From Cylindrodendrum hubeiense (taxonomy: Eukaryota; Ascomycota; Sordariomycetes; Hypocreales; Nectriaceae): a stretch of 64,000 nt of DNA. The stretch lies in assembly GCA_014621425.1 (NCBI GenBank), contig JAANBB010000169.1:1-64000 (forward strand), read 5' to 3'. This document shows positions 42,079 to 55,724 of this stretch, in pieces (position 1 is the first letter of the stretch; every line of letters begins with the position of its first letter). The position numbers were made by a program, and so were the translations under genes. A model generated the notes under the pieces. That model searched no databases, was not told where the DNA came from, and worked only from the letters and a program-made list of their open reading frames with translations.

Positions 42079-45000
42079 GGGTGGGAGAAGGAGCTCGCAG
42101 ACATCTGGTACGACATTTGGCCTTGGAATTGGAAGTGCAAGCTGTGAGCTACGGGTCTCGCCCTTGGAGGAATAAGACGGATCAAGGCATAGCACCCAAG
42201 GCTGCAAAATCGTGCTATGCCACCCGCCAAACCCCTGTGTACGAGAATGAGAGACCAGGGACCGTGTACTATAGCTTGCCAGTGCGCCAGGTTCACGATC
42301 AAACCGAAGATGGGCCACTCGCCCAGTTAATTCCCATCTTCGCCCTATCTATGCGCGTTCTTCGTTGTCGATGCCATGGCCGTCTAGCAGGCTGCGCGTG
42401 ACCTGTCTCACCGGATGCGATGCGGCAACTTCACGTTCCCGAGGCGATGGCGATGGCGATGCTGACTAGCTAGTCGGCGTCGGCAATGCTCTGACTGTGG
42501 GCCAAACCACAATCTCAGAGTCAACGCCTCGTTCTCTCGCCCGGCGTCGCATCCGTTCCTGAGACACGGCGACTGTATTGTTGTGAGACATTGACATGGC
42601 CCGTCCTCCATTGCCTTGCCCATCACCCATCACGATTCGCAACATATGTCTTCTGCAGCGGGCTCGGATTTGCTGTACGCTCACACAGTGAGACAGGGGC
42701 GTCAAGGCTGCGTCAGTCCCCTCCGCCCGATTCACAGGAAGCCCGAGAGGTGGGTGTATCACGTAGATGTCACATGCACGATCGGGCTCCTCTGAGAGGG
42801 CCATTTGGTATTCCAAGTACGAATGAAGTACATACACTTGTCTGCCTGTCGAACGCCGGGAGATGCACCTCTCTGCACGACCCCAGCATCCCATCCCTGG
42901 CCCCAGCGGCGAGGGCCTCTCGCAGCGAGAGCCGGGCTCCGTTTAGTTTCGTGCCAGAGGCGCTTCGCTTCCCGGTCGATCGAAGCACTCGAATATTGGA
43001 AAACTAGCCAGGCCATTTCTGGTTCGAACATACTAACACCCCGCTTTTTGGCGTCTTGGGGTGAGCCCAGAACGCCTCTCGCGGGGGGCGGAGGAGAAAA
43101 AGTGGTGGCGGGTGTTCTGTGTTCGGGTTTGGTGGCTTGATGCCGGATGACCAGCAGAAAACAGAAGCAGACAGCAGCAGGAGCAAGGATGATTGGGAGA
43201 GGGGCCACGGAAGAGTGGGAGGAGACGTGGGTGGGAAGACGTGGGTGGAAAATGACCTCAACCGAGGCAACAAGTACGATAACATTGTGATATGATACGA
43301 GCGAAGAGTCAAAATGCGCCGGGGCGGAAGACTTCCAAGACCGGTGAGGGGGAATTGAGGACCCGGTTGCCGTTTACACCCCGTAAGCCATGAGAAACCG
43401 CCAGGAACCAGGCCGAGGGCGCTGCCATCGTGGGCCATGTCGAAAAGTTTCATTCCAGGAACAGTGCCAACGAAGCTGCTTACTTACTCGCGGCTGGGTC
43501 TCAAAAGCCCAGAACACACACGCGCAGTGAATCAATCAGGTGGCTCGCCGACGCTGTGGGTGCCCCAGACACATCGAGCCCAGTCGAGCATGCGACAGCG
43601 ACGCTATGTCCTGTCCCCGACTCATGTCGGAAGCAAGTGGGAGACACCATTGGCGGTTAGATCCCACACGTCGTCGGCCTTGTCACCATTGACGACGGCT
43701 TCAATTCCACCACGCAGCCCGCCATCTGCCACCGGTCCCAATGGACCCGGCGCTAGTCGACAGTCGACATGGGGGGCCCGTCACAGCTCTCCATGTCACA
43801 ACCCACCCTCCGTCTCCCACGCTTTTCGCCCACCCACCGCGCTGGTTTGTCGACCGGGATGCATCTTGCTGGACCCGACGCTTCGAGTCCTCATTGAGGC
43901 CTGGGACCGACGGAAAGGCGCTCGGAACTTAAGCAAGGCCCGCCGAGAGCCGTGGGATCTTTTATTCCTGGTCGGCGCTGCTCTGGCAGCCGTTTTCTCG
44001 CTCGCCCGATACGGACGTACGACCCCAAACCCCACGACCGAGAACCATCCCAGGTCTCATCCCATTGTAGTTGAATGGTGGAGGGGCCGGCCCGTACTGA
44101 CGGTCCCGGACGTCAATTGTGGCGAACTCGTCAGCAACAAAGCAACCTACGTGCCTGCGTGAAGTTCAAATGCTACAGTACGACGTGCGTCGTACCCTGT
44201 CATCTGCAGTGTATGGTGAAGATACCTACGTAGTACGCAGCCCAACGCAGGCCAACTGACGGACTGCGCGGGGCGTGCAGCCAATGCGTTGCAGCCCGCC
44301 ATGCCTGATTGGCATGGCTTGCAGCGGGCCTATCCGGATGACGGAGACGGATGGATGGGACGACCGAGAGAAACAATCATTCTTCTATCAGTTTCTCACG
44401 GGTGGTGAGAAGTGACAAAGTGCCGGGAGAGTGACAAACTTGCCGAGCAGTGAGCCGTCCGTGGGGGAGGGGGCAGCGGCGGTGACGAGACGCGGGCTTG
44501 TCCGAGCTGAGCTGACCTGAGATGGGTGAGATGAGACGTGAGGGCCAGCAGAGATGCTGTTATCTGTCTGTCAATCGCAGAGGATTCTGGCCGAGGAGGG
44601 CATCGGAATGGATTCGGGCCTTTGCCGACGCCTCCGTCCGCGGTTTGGTCGGTGGTTGGTTCCCGCCGATTCTGTGCTGCGCTGCAGCTAATAAAGCACT
44701 TGGTCAGCAGCGAGAACTCGGCCTCGTAAATAGCCTCAATCCCACCCTCGCGGGACTTGGCAACCATAATTGCTCGCACTGTACAGCCAGCTCCCGTCGA
44801 TCCCAGTGTCTTGACCGTCCAAAACCGTGCGCTGTACGCACTGCACGCCTCGGGGCCCTTACCGCCCGTCCGGATCACCTGGGAGTCACTCTTGTCCCTC
44901 GCATGGTCCGTTCTGTGGTGCCGTCCTTGGACCATCCTAGTCCGCTTTCCGCTGGTACCCCGATCGCCACGCGAGAGTGGTGCGTGTTCGTGATGGTTCG

Positions 45001-48000
45001 GAACATGCGTGTGTGTCGACAGGCGTCACGCCCATCTCGAAAGCCGTTGGCCGGTTTCCAAGGAAGCTTTCCCGCCGCCCGCGCCATCGTCCCCTGCCGC
45101 CCACGCTTGACGACATCCTGCTGCTAGATTCAGTGGCAGAGGGAGCGGCAGAGGGGAGTGGCAGAGGGAGTGGCAGAGGGAGTGGCAGTGGCACCAGGTT
45201 AAACGCGCCTCCAGTTATCGTCGCAGATACAGTTCACAAGGATTATGTGTGTATGTGATGTCTTGGCGGGATCCTTTGCACCAACTTCCCTTTTCGCTAT
45301 AGCAGCGAGCGGAAGCTTTCCAAGCCATCTGGTTTCTATCGTGAGTGTTACTACTCCGTATTCGCACGCAGAAGAAAAGTATATTTAAATTTGAGCAATA
45401 ATACATTGCATCATCAGTTATACTAAAACGATAAACGAGGCTACCTTTAGACTTCTTGACACGCAATATAACTATAATTACAATTGTTTATATTTATTCC
45501 TGTTACTTTTATTCATGATCCGGATGCCCTATCTAGTATGTAATGGGTGCGAATGGCAAAAGACGTCCGTGCGGATAGGAATACTCTCTATCACTGTCTC
45601 TCAACGCTGAGATTGTGATGGCCGGGCACACCAAATACCATCATTATCTATTTTATATCTCCGAATTATCTCGGGCATCTAGGGTCTTGTATGCACTGTG
45701 GTAGTGTCACGCATGCACGCACATCATCGTTGTATATGATATGGCCTTGGAAGAACACAATGACACATCCGGCCAGATGGTGAGGCGGCGAGTGAGTCGT
45801 CGACGAAATGAGTCTGGGCCCAAGCCGTATTCTCTCAGTCATCTGTCTAGGCTAGGCTGCTGGTGGCGAGACATTGCCTGAGCCCGATCCCCATTAGCTT
45901 AGCCAGTTACCGCGCGCGTCTTGGCTCCCACTCGGATCCTTTTTTGCGCTCAAGGTTCCTTCATGTTACGGCCTCGAAAGTTTGGTAAATGGATGATGTA
46001 CCTGCGTTCCAACTCCTTCGCCCACCCCACCACCAACGTCCTTTCTGCCTAGCCGATGTAGCCGTACCTTGATCCTACACAGCAACCCAAAGATCCCCCT
46101 CGTATCTCAATGCTCGTATTGTTGGTCGTCCGGCCGTATCGCATATTACATTCCCAGCAGCCCTACGGCGCGTGTACCTACAGCAGTACCGCCCGGGTAG
46201 ACACATTGAGGCGCAAATGGGGCTGGCGTTCCCGCATTCAAACGGAACACTGCACGTACCCATAAGTCATTGCCCGCGCCCCGCCGCCATTAGCTTGCGT
46301 GATGAACCTGGAGGATCTACGGATATCGTACAGATGGGCTCTCAGGAATGGGATTGATTGTGATGAAGGATCAGAGGGGGCGGCACATTCACGGAAGCTG
46401 AGCCCATTGAGAGTTTCATGTCGTCACCCCTTTCGTGGTTGGCTCTCTGCGACCGTCATGGTTTGGACGAGCACATCTCCAATAACTTTACTGTGTGACT
46501 GACGCACGGCCTGAGCGGCCAGTGTGGTACGACTGTTCATCCACGCAGTTCCGTTGTGCATTGAAGAGACATGGCGAAAAGCAAAGGAATCAATTATTTG
46601 CAGCGGCATCGACGCCCGGACAGCGGGCCGTTGACGTTTTGGCCGAAGTCGACTTGTCGCTTGAAGGCTGGAAGCTGGCGTTCGCCAAACGGCGTTCCTG
46701 AATCTCCGTTGTCGCGGAGGCGTGCGGGACTGGGCAATCGAACCCGTCAATTTTGACCTAATCAGGCTCGCCGGGGGGGCGCCCCCATCCGCAGGCCGCA
46801 GACATCCTGGACCCTGAAGTTGAGGCAAGGCGAGGCGGGTCCTCCCTCTGATGAAATTCCATGTGAATCATGGGCGGAGCTGCTAGGCGGCCGAGTTGCC
46901 TGGTCGTTGGCCTACATTCATCCCTTTTGTGAGTAGATTGCTCAATTGTAATTAATTGCCCAAGGACGCCTCATCGTCGTCGTCGTCAGGGGCAGACGAC
47001 AAGGCCTCGATGAACTTCGGCAACGTCAAAGTCACAGACGGTCGCGTGCAGGAGGCCAAGACACAAGGCGCAGGAAGCCCGCCAGTACGAGGCCCCGGCT
47101 GACCTCTGGTCCTCAGCCAAATGTCGACGCCTCGAATGGGCGAATGCACGCATCCTTCTGCTGCAAGATGCCAACCACAGTTACCCGTGGCGGACCCGCA
47201 CTGCGTCTCTCGGTGTCTCTCTTGGACGGTGTTCGTGTCGGCCATGCCCGCCCTCCAACCGCGCAGCTGGGCGGGTCTCGTCGATGCCCTGGCTGGCAGG
47301 ACGAGGCGATGCATTGCTTTCCGACACTGCACTGTACCATCGGCAAAGACACCGCTGAAGCTTGCCGACGCATACCTTGGTCGCGACCGTCACCTGGGAC
47401 TGGGGGGGTTCCCCGAATTGGACATAACAGTTCACATACGCTCAGCTGCGGAGTAAGGGAGAAGAGGGCTCGAAGCGGTCTGCTTGACATCAGATGGATT
47501 GGGCTTGGACCGCATAGAGCCGGACGGTCACCCACGCAGCATCGCATCATCGAACGGGAGTCGACGCTGGGAGTGTATGTCTCGAGCAGGGCGGACCCCC
47601 CAGCCAGCGACCCAGGCACCGCGGGACCGCCAGGGCGTCCACCTTACGCCAGTTTAGGCTTGGGCGTGAAGGTGGTGACTGACGTGGGATGGGAGTGGGA
47701 TGGCGGAGAATCACAGATGGAGCATCCGCACCGCACCGCACCGCACCTCACCTGGATTCGTACACCACATCACAACTGGGACGGGGCGGCGCTGGCGACA
47801 GCTGACCATGGGTCCGCCAAGCCCAGCCGGATTCGGCCACTGACACACGCCCCCCCAGACGAAGAAGCTCCCAGGTACCTAATTATCCTCCAGAGCTCTG
47901 TAGCCGGAGGGCCTCCACTGGCCGGTCGAGTGCCTGCCGCCACGGCGGTTCGATGCTGGAGCGTCTGGTCGCGACACGACTCGGCGGCGGCCTTGTACAA

Positions 48001-51000
48001 CTACGTACTTGGGCGAGAGGCAATCTCCAACGATGAGGGGCCTGGCGGGATAATTATCCCGGTGTGCATCATCAATTCGGCTGTCCCCTCCGATAAAAAG
48101 TCGCAGACAAGCCGGAGCTCCGTTGCACCCCGCGGGCCTCGTGCCCTGGCGGCTGGGAGCGAGGTCGCTGGGCTGCCGGAATGCGCTGGACTGGACTGCC
48201 GAGCCGACCGTCGGTGATGTCAGCGAGCCGGGTGACGAGTGAGTCGTGTGTCCGTCCCTCGGCGTGTTGCATCGCTGGCGTGGGAGATGGCGCAGGTTGG
48301 CTTGGGGGCTTGTCCAAGGTATTCCTCCCAATTCACCCACTCGCCCACTAACCCGCTCACCAAGCCCACTCACCAAGCCCACTCACATCCCCCATCCCAT
48401 CCGCCCCAGGTCTCCCATGTGCATGTCCGTCGCGACCAGGGTTAGCCGCCTCCCGCGCGGCCAGGGCCCAGCTGTCCCGGCGACGACAACCTGGTCGGGC
48501 CCCCAGGAGTGTCGCTGCCGCATTCGTGGTCATGGTCGCTATTGTTGTCGCTGGCCGCTGGCTCGTCCCATACCGCCGAGTAGGAGGTTCTATTCGTACG
48601 TTTCATGTACCACGGGATGTCAGGTATGCCCAGATCGGGATTGGCGCGAGCGCCGCTTTCTCAGGTACTGCTCTCGCCTCGTTGCCAGTCACTCCATGCT
48701 TCCCTCGGGAGTGAGCCCGTTGTGCTAGCATGACGCTGGGCACGTATGCATTTTCCAGTGCGTTGGCTCAACAAACACCAGAGAGGAGTTTGATTCCGAA
48801 ACAGAGCGGGGTCGCTGTGGTTGGCTTCGAACTATTACTTTTGAAATGAATCTTCAATTTTACCCAGATAATTAGAGCCTGGGGATTCTCTATTGAATTG
48901 CTTCGATTGTCCGGGTCTAACGGGATGTTAAATGAAGCTAACCTGCCTATTAATATTAGCACGCTGGTGACGACGCCAACCCAACTTAATTAGACCATCG
49001 ATCGATTTGACGAATCTTCTGGCTTGAGGACCGTCGAGGACCATTGCCGATTGATCTCCTTGTCAGTCGGAATAGAGGTGGCCGTGGACCTGGCAGAGTC
49101 TGTTGTGCTTACAGTGAGCGCGCGAGTTAGCAGGTCAGTCCAACGTTAGCCCAGAGCGACGCCGTCCAATCCAACTGCTCAGACGTCTTCAGCTCGGGAC
49201 TCGATCTTGTGACAGGGGAACCTTGACCCGCAGTCCGCCCGCCACCCTGGCTGGTGCCGTACGTGATGGGTGGGAGCATATTGGCAAAATGCCTTGACTG
49301 GCATGCGTGCCAACAACTGCATTTTATCCGATGGTGCTTCTCTATGCTGGGGCTTTTCCGATAGTCTGCATTCCAAAACCACAAGTGAGGGTTTCCACCA
49401 GATCCAGAGGTTTCGCGGGTACTAAGGAGACTACCTATTGTAGCCATATTCATTTCCTGATTGCGCCACCATCCTTCGACCGGGTCACCCATGGGAGGTC
49501 CTGTATACCTGTACATATGCAGTTGAAGATTTCGTATCTGGGGAATGCATGCAGAACCAAGCGGCGTTTGGCTTTATTCAACGAGTCTATCTTTCATTTG
49601 TTGAGTGCGTTTGCCTCTCGAGGCCCTTCATATGCCAAGCCGTGACAAGACTCGCAGTGCGCCTAGCGTGTGACTGACAGCCACCTCAAGGGAGACGGTA
49701 GCTTCTCGTCGGTGGGAGGTAGTGCTCGATATTCGACTTCAATTGGCGGGGTATAGACTCGAGGGTGCACCAAATACATGGTGGGGGATACCAGATGGCT
49801 GGAAAGGGGGTTAACGGAGGTCAACCACGGCAATTCGGTCCTTGATGCCCGCCAGTGTAACTTGTCTGCAGTTGGGGACAGAAACCAGCCACGGCGTCGA
49901 CAAGGCCGTCTGCAAGGTCCCGACCGACGTTGCTGCGGATGATCGACACCTGGGATACAAGTCGCTGACGGAAGAGCGCAGTATGCACATGACTAAGCGT
50001 GACGGCCTCTTCAAGATTGCAGGGCTGGAGCAAATCGGTAAGCGGAGTTTAGAACGTTGTCGAATAGATTCATCGATAGCCTCGTGGGTCGGTGTTGGTT
50101 GTGGGCAGCTTCGTGTTTGCCCTGCTGGTTCGAAACATCTGCCGATGGCTGTGTTCTTGGGCGACCCCGTGTGAGGTGAGAGTCGGAGTGTATGACGGCC
50201 GCGGCAGCTCAATACACACGCATCTTGCGATGCGAGGCCTTGGGGAAAAGAGAATAGATTCAGTTGTACAACCTTAAATCAAACATCCTACTCTGCAGGG
50301 GTTTTGGTCGAGCCGACTTTGGTTTGCTCCTCCATTAAATACGGACGGAGCACGTCTCGTGTGGATGGTAATTGCCCTTGAAACGGGTTTGACTCGGTGG
50401 ACCAGGTAGATGGATGAGCTGCCTTAGTTTGGAAACGTAGCGCCCGGTGCATAACTCAGTTTTACATGTTATGCAGAGGGGCGTGCCATTGCGCAGCAGC
50501 CGTCTCGAGCTCGTCCGTTCCAACAGCTGAAGCACAGAGCGCGCATCAGCCTGTGCTCCCGCGTAAAAACAGCAGCGCCCGGTTTGGGGCGTTGGGAGTG
50601 GGCGAGCCCCCCGGCGACGCAGCTTTCCAATCAAAAGCGGCCATCGGGAAACCCGTCGTCACGGTGGTCGCATGGTGAGCCATCCTGATCTGACAATGAC
50701 CGTGCCGCCGACGATTCGGTTGATACATGGCGCAGAACCCTTGGTCAGCCCGCCCTCTGATATGTTGCACAAGAAGACCCTTTGTAGGGATCCGTTGCAG
50801 AGAATTGGTACAGAGATGCCCGGCGCTTATGGCGATTCCTCCCTGTCCGCCCTGTCCGCCCTGCCCTCACAGTGCTGCCCTACAAACACGCAGGAGTGAG
50901 CAGCTCCTTTGGATCTGGGACTGGGGACGTGGGACGTGGACGTGGGATGTGGAGAAGAGGCGTCCGTCCAGCTTCCCTGCGATTCTCCATCTGCACCCGC

Positions 51001-53533
51001 TGGTCATCGACGTCCTCGCTCGACCGCCATGTGGCATTGTAGCAATTGTCAGTAGGCGACGTGCCTGAGCCTCACCTTGGCTCGTGCCTGGCCTCATCTC
51101 TGGCGCACCCTGCCCTGCTCCTATAGCAAGGCACCCGGCGATGATGAATCGCCTCGGAGATGCGCTCTGCTTAAAAATACAATTCTCGTCCCCCCAAGAG
51201 TCGGGTCGACCTGGAAATAGCGTCAGGCGCTCCACAGTGGGAAGGGCAACATGGACCCGTTGCCGGCCGACTGGAAGCGGCGCCGGGGGTGCTGGATGCT
51301 GTGTGCTAGGTACTAGGGTGCTGGGGTGTCGGGACACGCTATTGCTATTGCAGGCATGACAAACCTCACTTTCCGGTGTAGCGTCGTCTTCAGGTTCATT
51401 ACCATGGACAAGCACAGCACACGCACGAAGGGTCCGTCCAAGGGCGGCGAGAGAGGGCGAGAGAGATGAGGAACGGGGCCTCTGCCAGCAACACCGTCTC
51501 GTCTCGACTTGTCTCATCTCGTCTAGTCCGATCTGTATCTCTGTGTGCCTATCGCTTTCTCCGTTGTCGCCCAGCTGAAGCAGCGAAACGAACGAGGCGA
51601 AAAAAAGAAAAGAATGGCAATGCATGCCGTCGGGCGAAGGCTGGCTGGAGATCGCTCGTTGTTGCACAGTACCCAACCTGCCGACCAGGGGCTTGGGCAA
51701 TTGAGACGACCGACGTGCCTCCCACCCACCGCACATCGACTTCGTAGTACTGTACCCCCCAGAGCCAGGCCACGTTCCGGGTGACAGATCCGCTGGCGAC
51801 TCCATTCTGGGCCCTGCTGTCTCGCCGAGGGCAATGGGTCATGGATGATAGGTGATGGAAGATGGGTCCGGCCGTCGTTCGCTCGCCTAAAAGGTAGCTC
51901 AACCTGCCCGCTGGATCCAGCCCGTCATATCGTTTCGGTCCCCTGGACTCGAGACTGGCGTCCAATTATGGCCGAGGACGGTGACAGGAACAAGGGGTAA
52001 TTACACCCAGCCAGGGTGAAGGATTAAAAAAAACTTCGCCTTTTTCCTTTTCGCCAGCTGTTCCCGCCTTCCTAGTTGCTTTGTCGTGTGGTCAGACTCC
52101 TCAACGAACACCACCCACCAAAAGACGCGGCCGTGACAAAGGCTGCAACCGAACAAGAAAGAGGCCGGTGAACGGCACGGGAGGAACCCTTTGGTGGTGC
52201 TACTCAACTAGCACAACGCCTTGCATGCATGCACCAGTATGTCGCCGTGGGGCCTCCCCAGGTACGTACCCAGAGGTACCCGCCGAGGGAGTCAGAAGTA
52301 GCCGTGCCGTATCGCCCACACCATCCAAGCCGCTGTGGCGGCCCCATAACCCACTGTGACCCCTGTCGCGGCCCCGTCTGGATACCTGAGGGCGACCTAG
52401 GGGGAGACCTCCCTTCCAGACTCCCGCACACGTACCCACGCACCACCACGCACCACGCGCACTACAGACGCCACGGACCCAGTGGGTGCTAGCGCAGTTG
52501 GCGGTACGTCGCCAGGTACAAGCCAAGCCGAGACCCTGGTGCCCTGTGAGGGCGGTGCAGCGATCCGCTGTGGGCAGTGCAGCCCGCTGACGGATGCCCT
52601 ACGGGGGCTCCGAGACCTCGCTGCAGGTGCGCTGTAGACGCTGTAAGCACCGCTCCGTCTCCCACTGGAACCCAAGTACCCCCACAGGTATCGCCCCCCC
52701 CGGATGACCATCCGTCGCGTACCGTACTCCGTACCTCAAGCCTTCCCAGGCTTGGCCGTCCGGGGCGGGTGTGTCCCTCAACTGGCGCTAGTGCTGGCAA
52801 CTGGTGTGTTTGTGCTGGGTTGTGCTGGGTCTGGTGCTGGTGTGGTGCTGTGAGCTGCGCTATGCTGCGCTGTACCAAGCCCGTACTGTACCCTACTGTG
52901 TGCTGCGCTGCTGTGTTGTGCTGGGTCTTTGGGGGCCCCGGCCTGCTTCCTTGTTTGGCGGTGCGGTGCCTACTGGCACTCCCACTCCCACCCGTGGGCC
53001 GTACCTTCCTTCCGTACACCCTCCTCTTCTTCTCGCCGCTGCCGCTCCCGTTCCCCCATTGTCTCCGCTCCTTCAACTTTCCCTCCTCTCCTTGTCCTGT
53101 CCTCCAAGAGAGTTGCCTCTCTCAAGGTGCTGTTCGTGGTCTTTGATTGTTGTGTGCATCATTGTTCCCGGGGAACACCACGACACCGCGACGCCTCTCA
53201 TCTTTGTCCTCCTTTGCTGGAAGGACCTCGTTTGCCTGGGCTGCTCCACATCCAGCCAACCCGCCATCACAACAGCGGCCTCACTTTCGGCTCACGTTGG
53301 GATGACGATGTGACAACGCCCTCACACCTCGACCGCCGACATAAAACCCTCCCTCCGCCGACAACTCGAATCATCGCCCGAGTTCCGTCACATTTCCAAA
53401 CCACCGAGGCTCTACAACCTGCTCCAACCATCGACACGGCTTCCAGCGTCGTCCTGCACTCGACTGATCGACACCCACTCCACACCCGCGCCATTTCCCC
53501 CACGGCCTACCTAGGCTCGTGTCAACCTCCAGC
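42079..53533. other. 11.5 kb region without a convincing gene
   Basis: No recognisable protein domain appears on either strand. The longest open frames, 47144-48217 (plus, 357 codons) and 50867-51805 (minus, 312 codons), are rich in Arg, Pro, His, Cys and Trp, overlap ORFs in other frames and have no neighbours that extend them. AT-rich patches occur at about 45340-45700 and 48780-49000. A 12-bp repeat lies at 45132-45192. From about 53000 to 53533 the plus strand is CT-rich, fitting the leader of the ELL-like gene. tRNA-like B-box matches were checked and failed. Confidence 0.5.
45132..45192. repeat. 12-bp tandem repeat AGTGGCAGAGGG x5
   Basis: Five imperfect head-to-tail copies of a 12-13 bp unit vary by one or two bases. 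The array is purine-rich on plus and is not inside a credible gene. Confidence 0.93.
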
Positions 53534-55724
53534 ATGAACTCGCTCAAGGTTCCAGAAGTCGGGTGGCAGCTGGAGGGCTCGCCCAGCAACCGATCCAAGG
53601 TGCCTCCGCAGACCTTCACTCTGGCGCTCAGTGACAATGTCATAGAGGACATGATCAAGTGCGTCCAGAATGGCGATGGCCTTCACCTTGCCCTTGGTTC
53701 CACCCCAGTAAGTCTAACCCTCCCGATGCCGTCGCTTCCTTCTGCATGATTCCTTCAAGAGCTTGAGCCTGCGATCTTTGGCCTCGGACATCACCTTGGT
53801 CGTATCCCGCCTGTCATCAGACGCTTCTGGCCCAAACAGCTGCTGATTCTCCTGCTTCACTCTAGACCTTCATTTACGGCTCCAACTCGCACACAATTTC
53901 TCCTCCCGCCGAGCCGTATTCCTACGACATCTACCAGACGACGCCATTCGACTCCACTCGAGTAGCCGTCAGGCTCCCACATACCGGATCACTCTTCGAG
54001 AGACCCAAAAACAATGCTCCAGCCAAGGCCTCTGCCAACAAAGCAGACAGGGATGCCGACGTTAGGCCCAAGGCTGGAAAGACCAGCAAGAGCAGCACAC
54101 CCTCCGGACTCGACTCGGACCGTGAGGTTCTTCAGAATGAGATGGCTGCTCTCGCAGCTGGTCGGGAAAAGTCGGTCTCACTTGTTTCTCAGCTTGTTAT
54201 TATCGTACTGACATTTGATGTTACAGGGCTCGCGTGGTTGGCAAACTACCGACATCGAAGAAAGCGGCTCAAAAAGCCAAGGGCAAGCTGCTCCCAGGCT
54301 ATAGCTCGACCCCACGATCGATACCCGCATCCCCCGGTCACATCTCGCTCGGCTCGCCGTCCTCGACACCCACCCTTTCCGCGTCACAACAGCATGTGGA
54401 ACGAGCCAAGGAGCAGAGAGTCATTCTGGTCCACGAGCTCGCTGTGCAGGATCGCTCTCTCGAGTACCTCACCAAGAAATGGACCGGCAAGAAGGAGGAC
54501 ATGAGAACCACTCTGGAGAAGGTGGCAGACAGCCTTCCTGATACCAAGAAGTGGGCAATGAAGAAGACTTATTGGAAGGAGCTTGACGTTTGGAATTACG
54601 ACTATGATACCCAGGAACTGCGACAAAAGGCGATTGACAATGCGGTCCGACAGTACGACAGACAGAGACTGTCGACATCGGAACCAGAATGGCAGAAGCT
54701 GCTGCCTAAGGATGAGCGAGGGAAGGGCAAGTGTTTGAGCAAAATGCAGGCCAACATTGCCAAGGGACCTCCCCAGCCTCCGCCTAAGATCAAGGTGCAA
54801 AAGGCGGATGGTAGTCCATCATCTCGGGACGACACTGGTTCTCTAGACGGAGACCGACCAAAGGCGGCTGGGGCAGAGAACATGTCAAGATCGGCCTCGA
54901 ACCCTTTGCCTGCCAAGTCCAAAAATGTTAGTGGGCAAGATGCTCAGGTCAAGCGGCTCCTTGGCAACTCCAAACCCAAGGCGGCTGTCACGAAAACCTC
55001 GCCCACCAAGGCCCGGCCAACAGCAAGCAAAGCCAATGGCGGCCGAATTCTCTCCAAGGAGATCATTCTGAATTCGGACTCATCAGGAGATGAGGCTCCC
55101 GCGCCCGTCAAGCCGAAGCCCGTCACCACTACGAAGACAAAGGAAACAGTGATTGCCAAACCTCGGCCAGTGGTCAGGGAGCCCGTCAAGCAACAGACAG
55201 CGAAGCGGCCTCGCAAAGACGACGACTCGAGCTCGAGCTCCGGAACGCCTCTGTCGAAGCGCATCAAGCCCAAGCAGCCGCTGCCGGCCCCGCAACGGCT
55301 AAAGCACCGCCCATCGGATGCCAGCCAGAACTCTCGCAGCACCGGTACCACTTCATCGTCGCACAAGAGCAAAAACACGTCGCCCACGAAGTCGTCGCCC
55401 CTGGCTTCTTCGCCGCCCACCAACGCGTCTGATCTTGAGAATGAGGCGCCCCGAGCCCCACCAGCGATGAAGAAGCGCAAGATGGAGGGAGATGGCAAGC
55501 CGCCAGCGGCCAAGCGAGCAGCCATCTCGAGGGTTTCGGAAGAACTAGTGCACAAGGCACAGACTTTCAAGGTGTATTACGAAAAGTACGAGACATTACA
55601 TTATGAAATTTCGGCATTGAGCAACCCCCCGAAGGACAGACTGGGACGCCTCAAGGACATGAGGGACCGACTGAAGCTTATGAAGATGGAAATTTACCAG
55701 GAGTGCCCTCCAAGTAAGGCTTGA
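53534..55724 (+). CDS. ELL-like RNA polymerase II elongation factor
   Basis: The gene is probably the fungal ELL homologue, which stimulates transcription elongation by RNA polymerase II. Exons are 53534-53707, 53866-54170 and 54227-55724 (introns 158 and 56 nt), giving 658 residues. The N-terminus (about 1-95) has the ELL-type start: FTLALSDNVIEDMIKCVQNG, LHLALG, then TFIYGSNSHTISPPAEPYSY. A helical, basic middle part (about 165-305) follows with KQRVILVHELAV-like and YWKELDVWNYD stretches. Next comes a long Lys/Pro/Ser-rich disordered region with several KKRK-like nuclear signals. The last 55 residues form a predicted coiled helix (ELVHKAQTFKVYYEKYETLH, LKDMRDRLKLMKMEIYQE) that recalls the occludin/ELL C-terminal domain. 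The donor of intron 2 (gtcggt) is weak; it is chosen because it restores the frame (GREK-ARVVGKL). Confidence 0.72.

Noticed and set aside
43437..44162. 241-codon plus-strand ORF with a hydrophobic patch near the end
   Set aside because: The patch (LLFLVGAALAAVFSLA) could be a membrane helix, but the rest looks like translated non-coding DNA and ORFs overlap on both strands.
46700..46770. tRNA B-box-like match on minus (gggttcgatt)
   Set aside because: The five-base T stem does not pair and no A box or anticodon stem lies at the right distance.
50867..51805. 312-codon minus-strand ORF
   Set aside because: Low-complexity, Ser/Arg/Pro/Cys-rich, overlapped by several other ORFs and without any motif.
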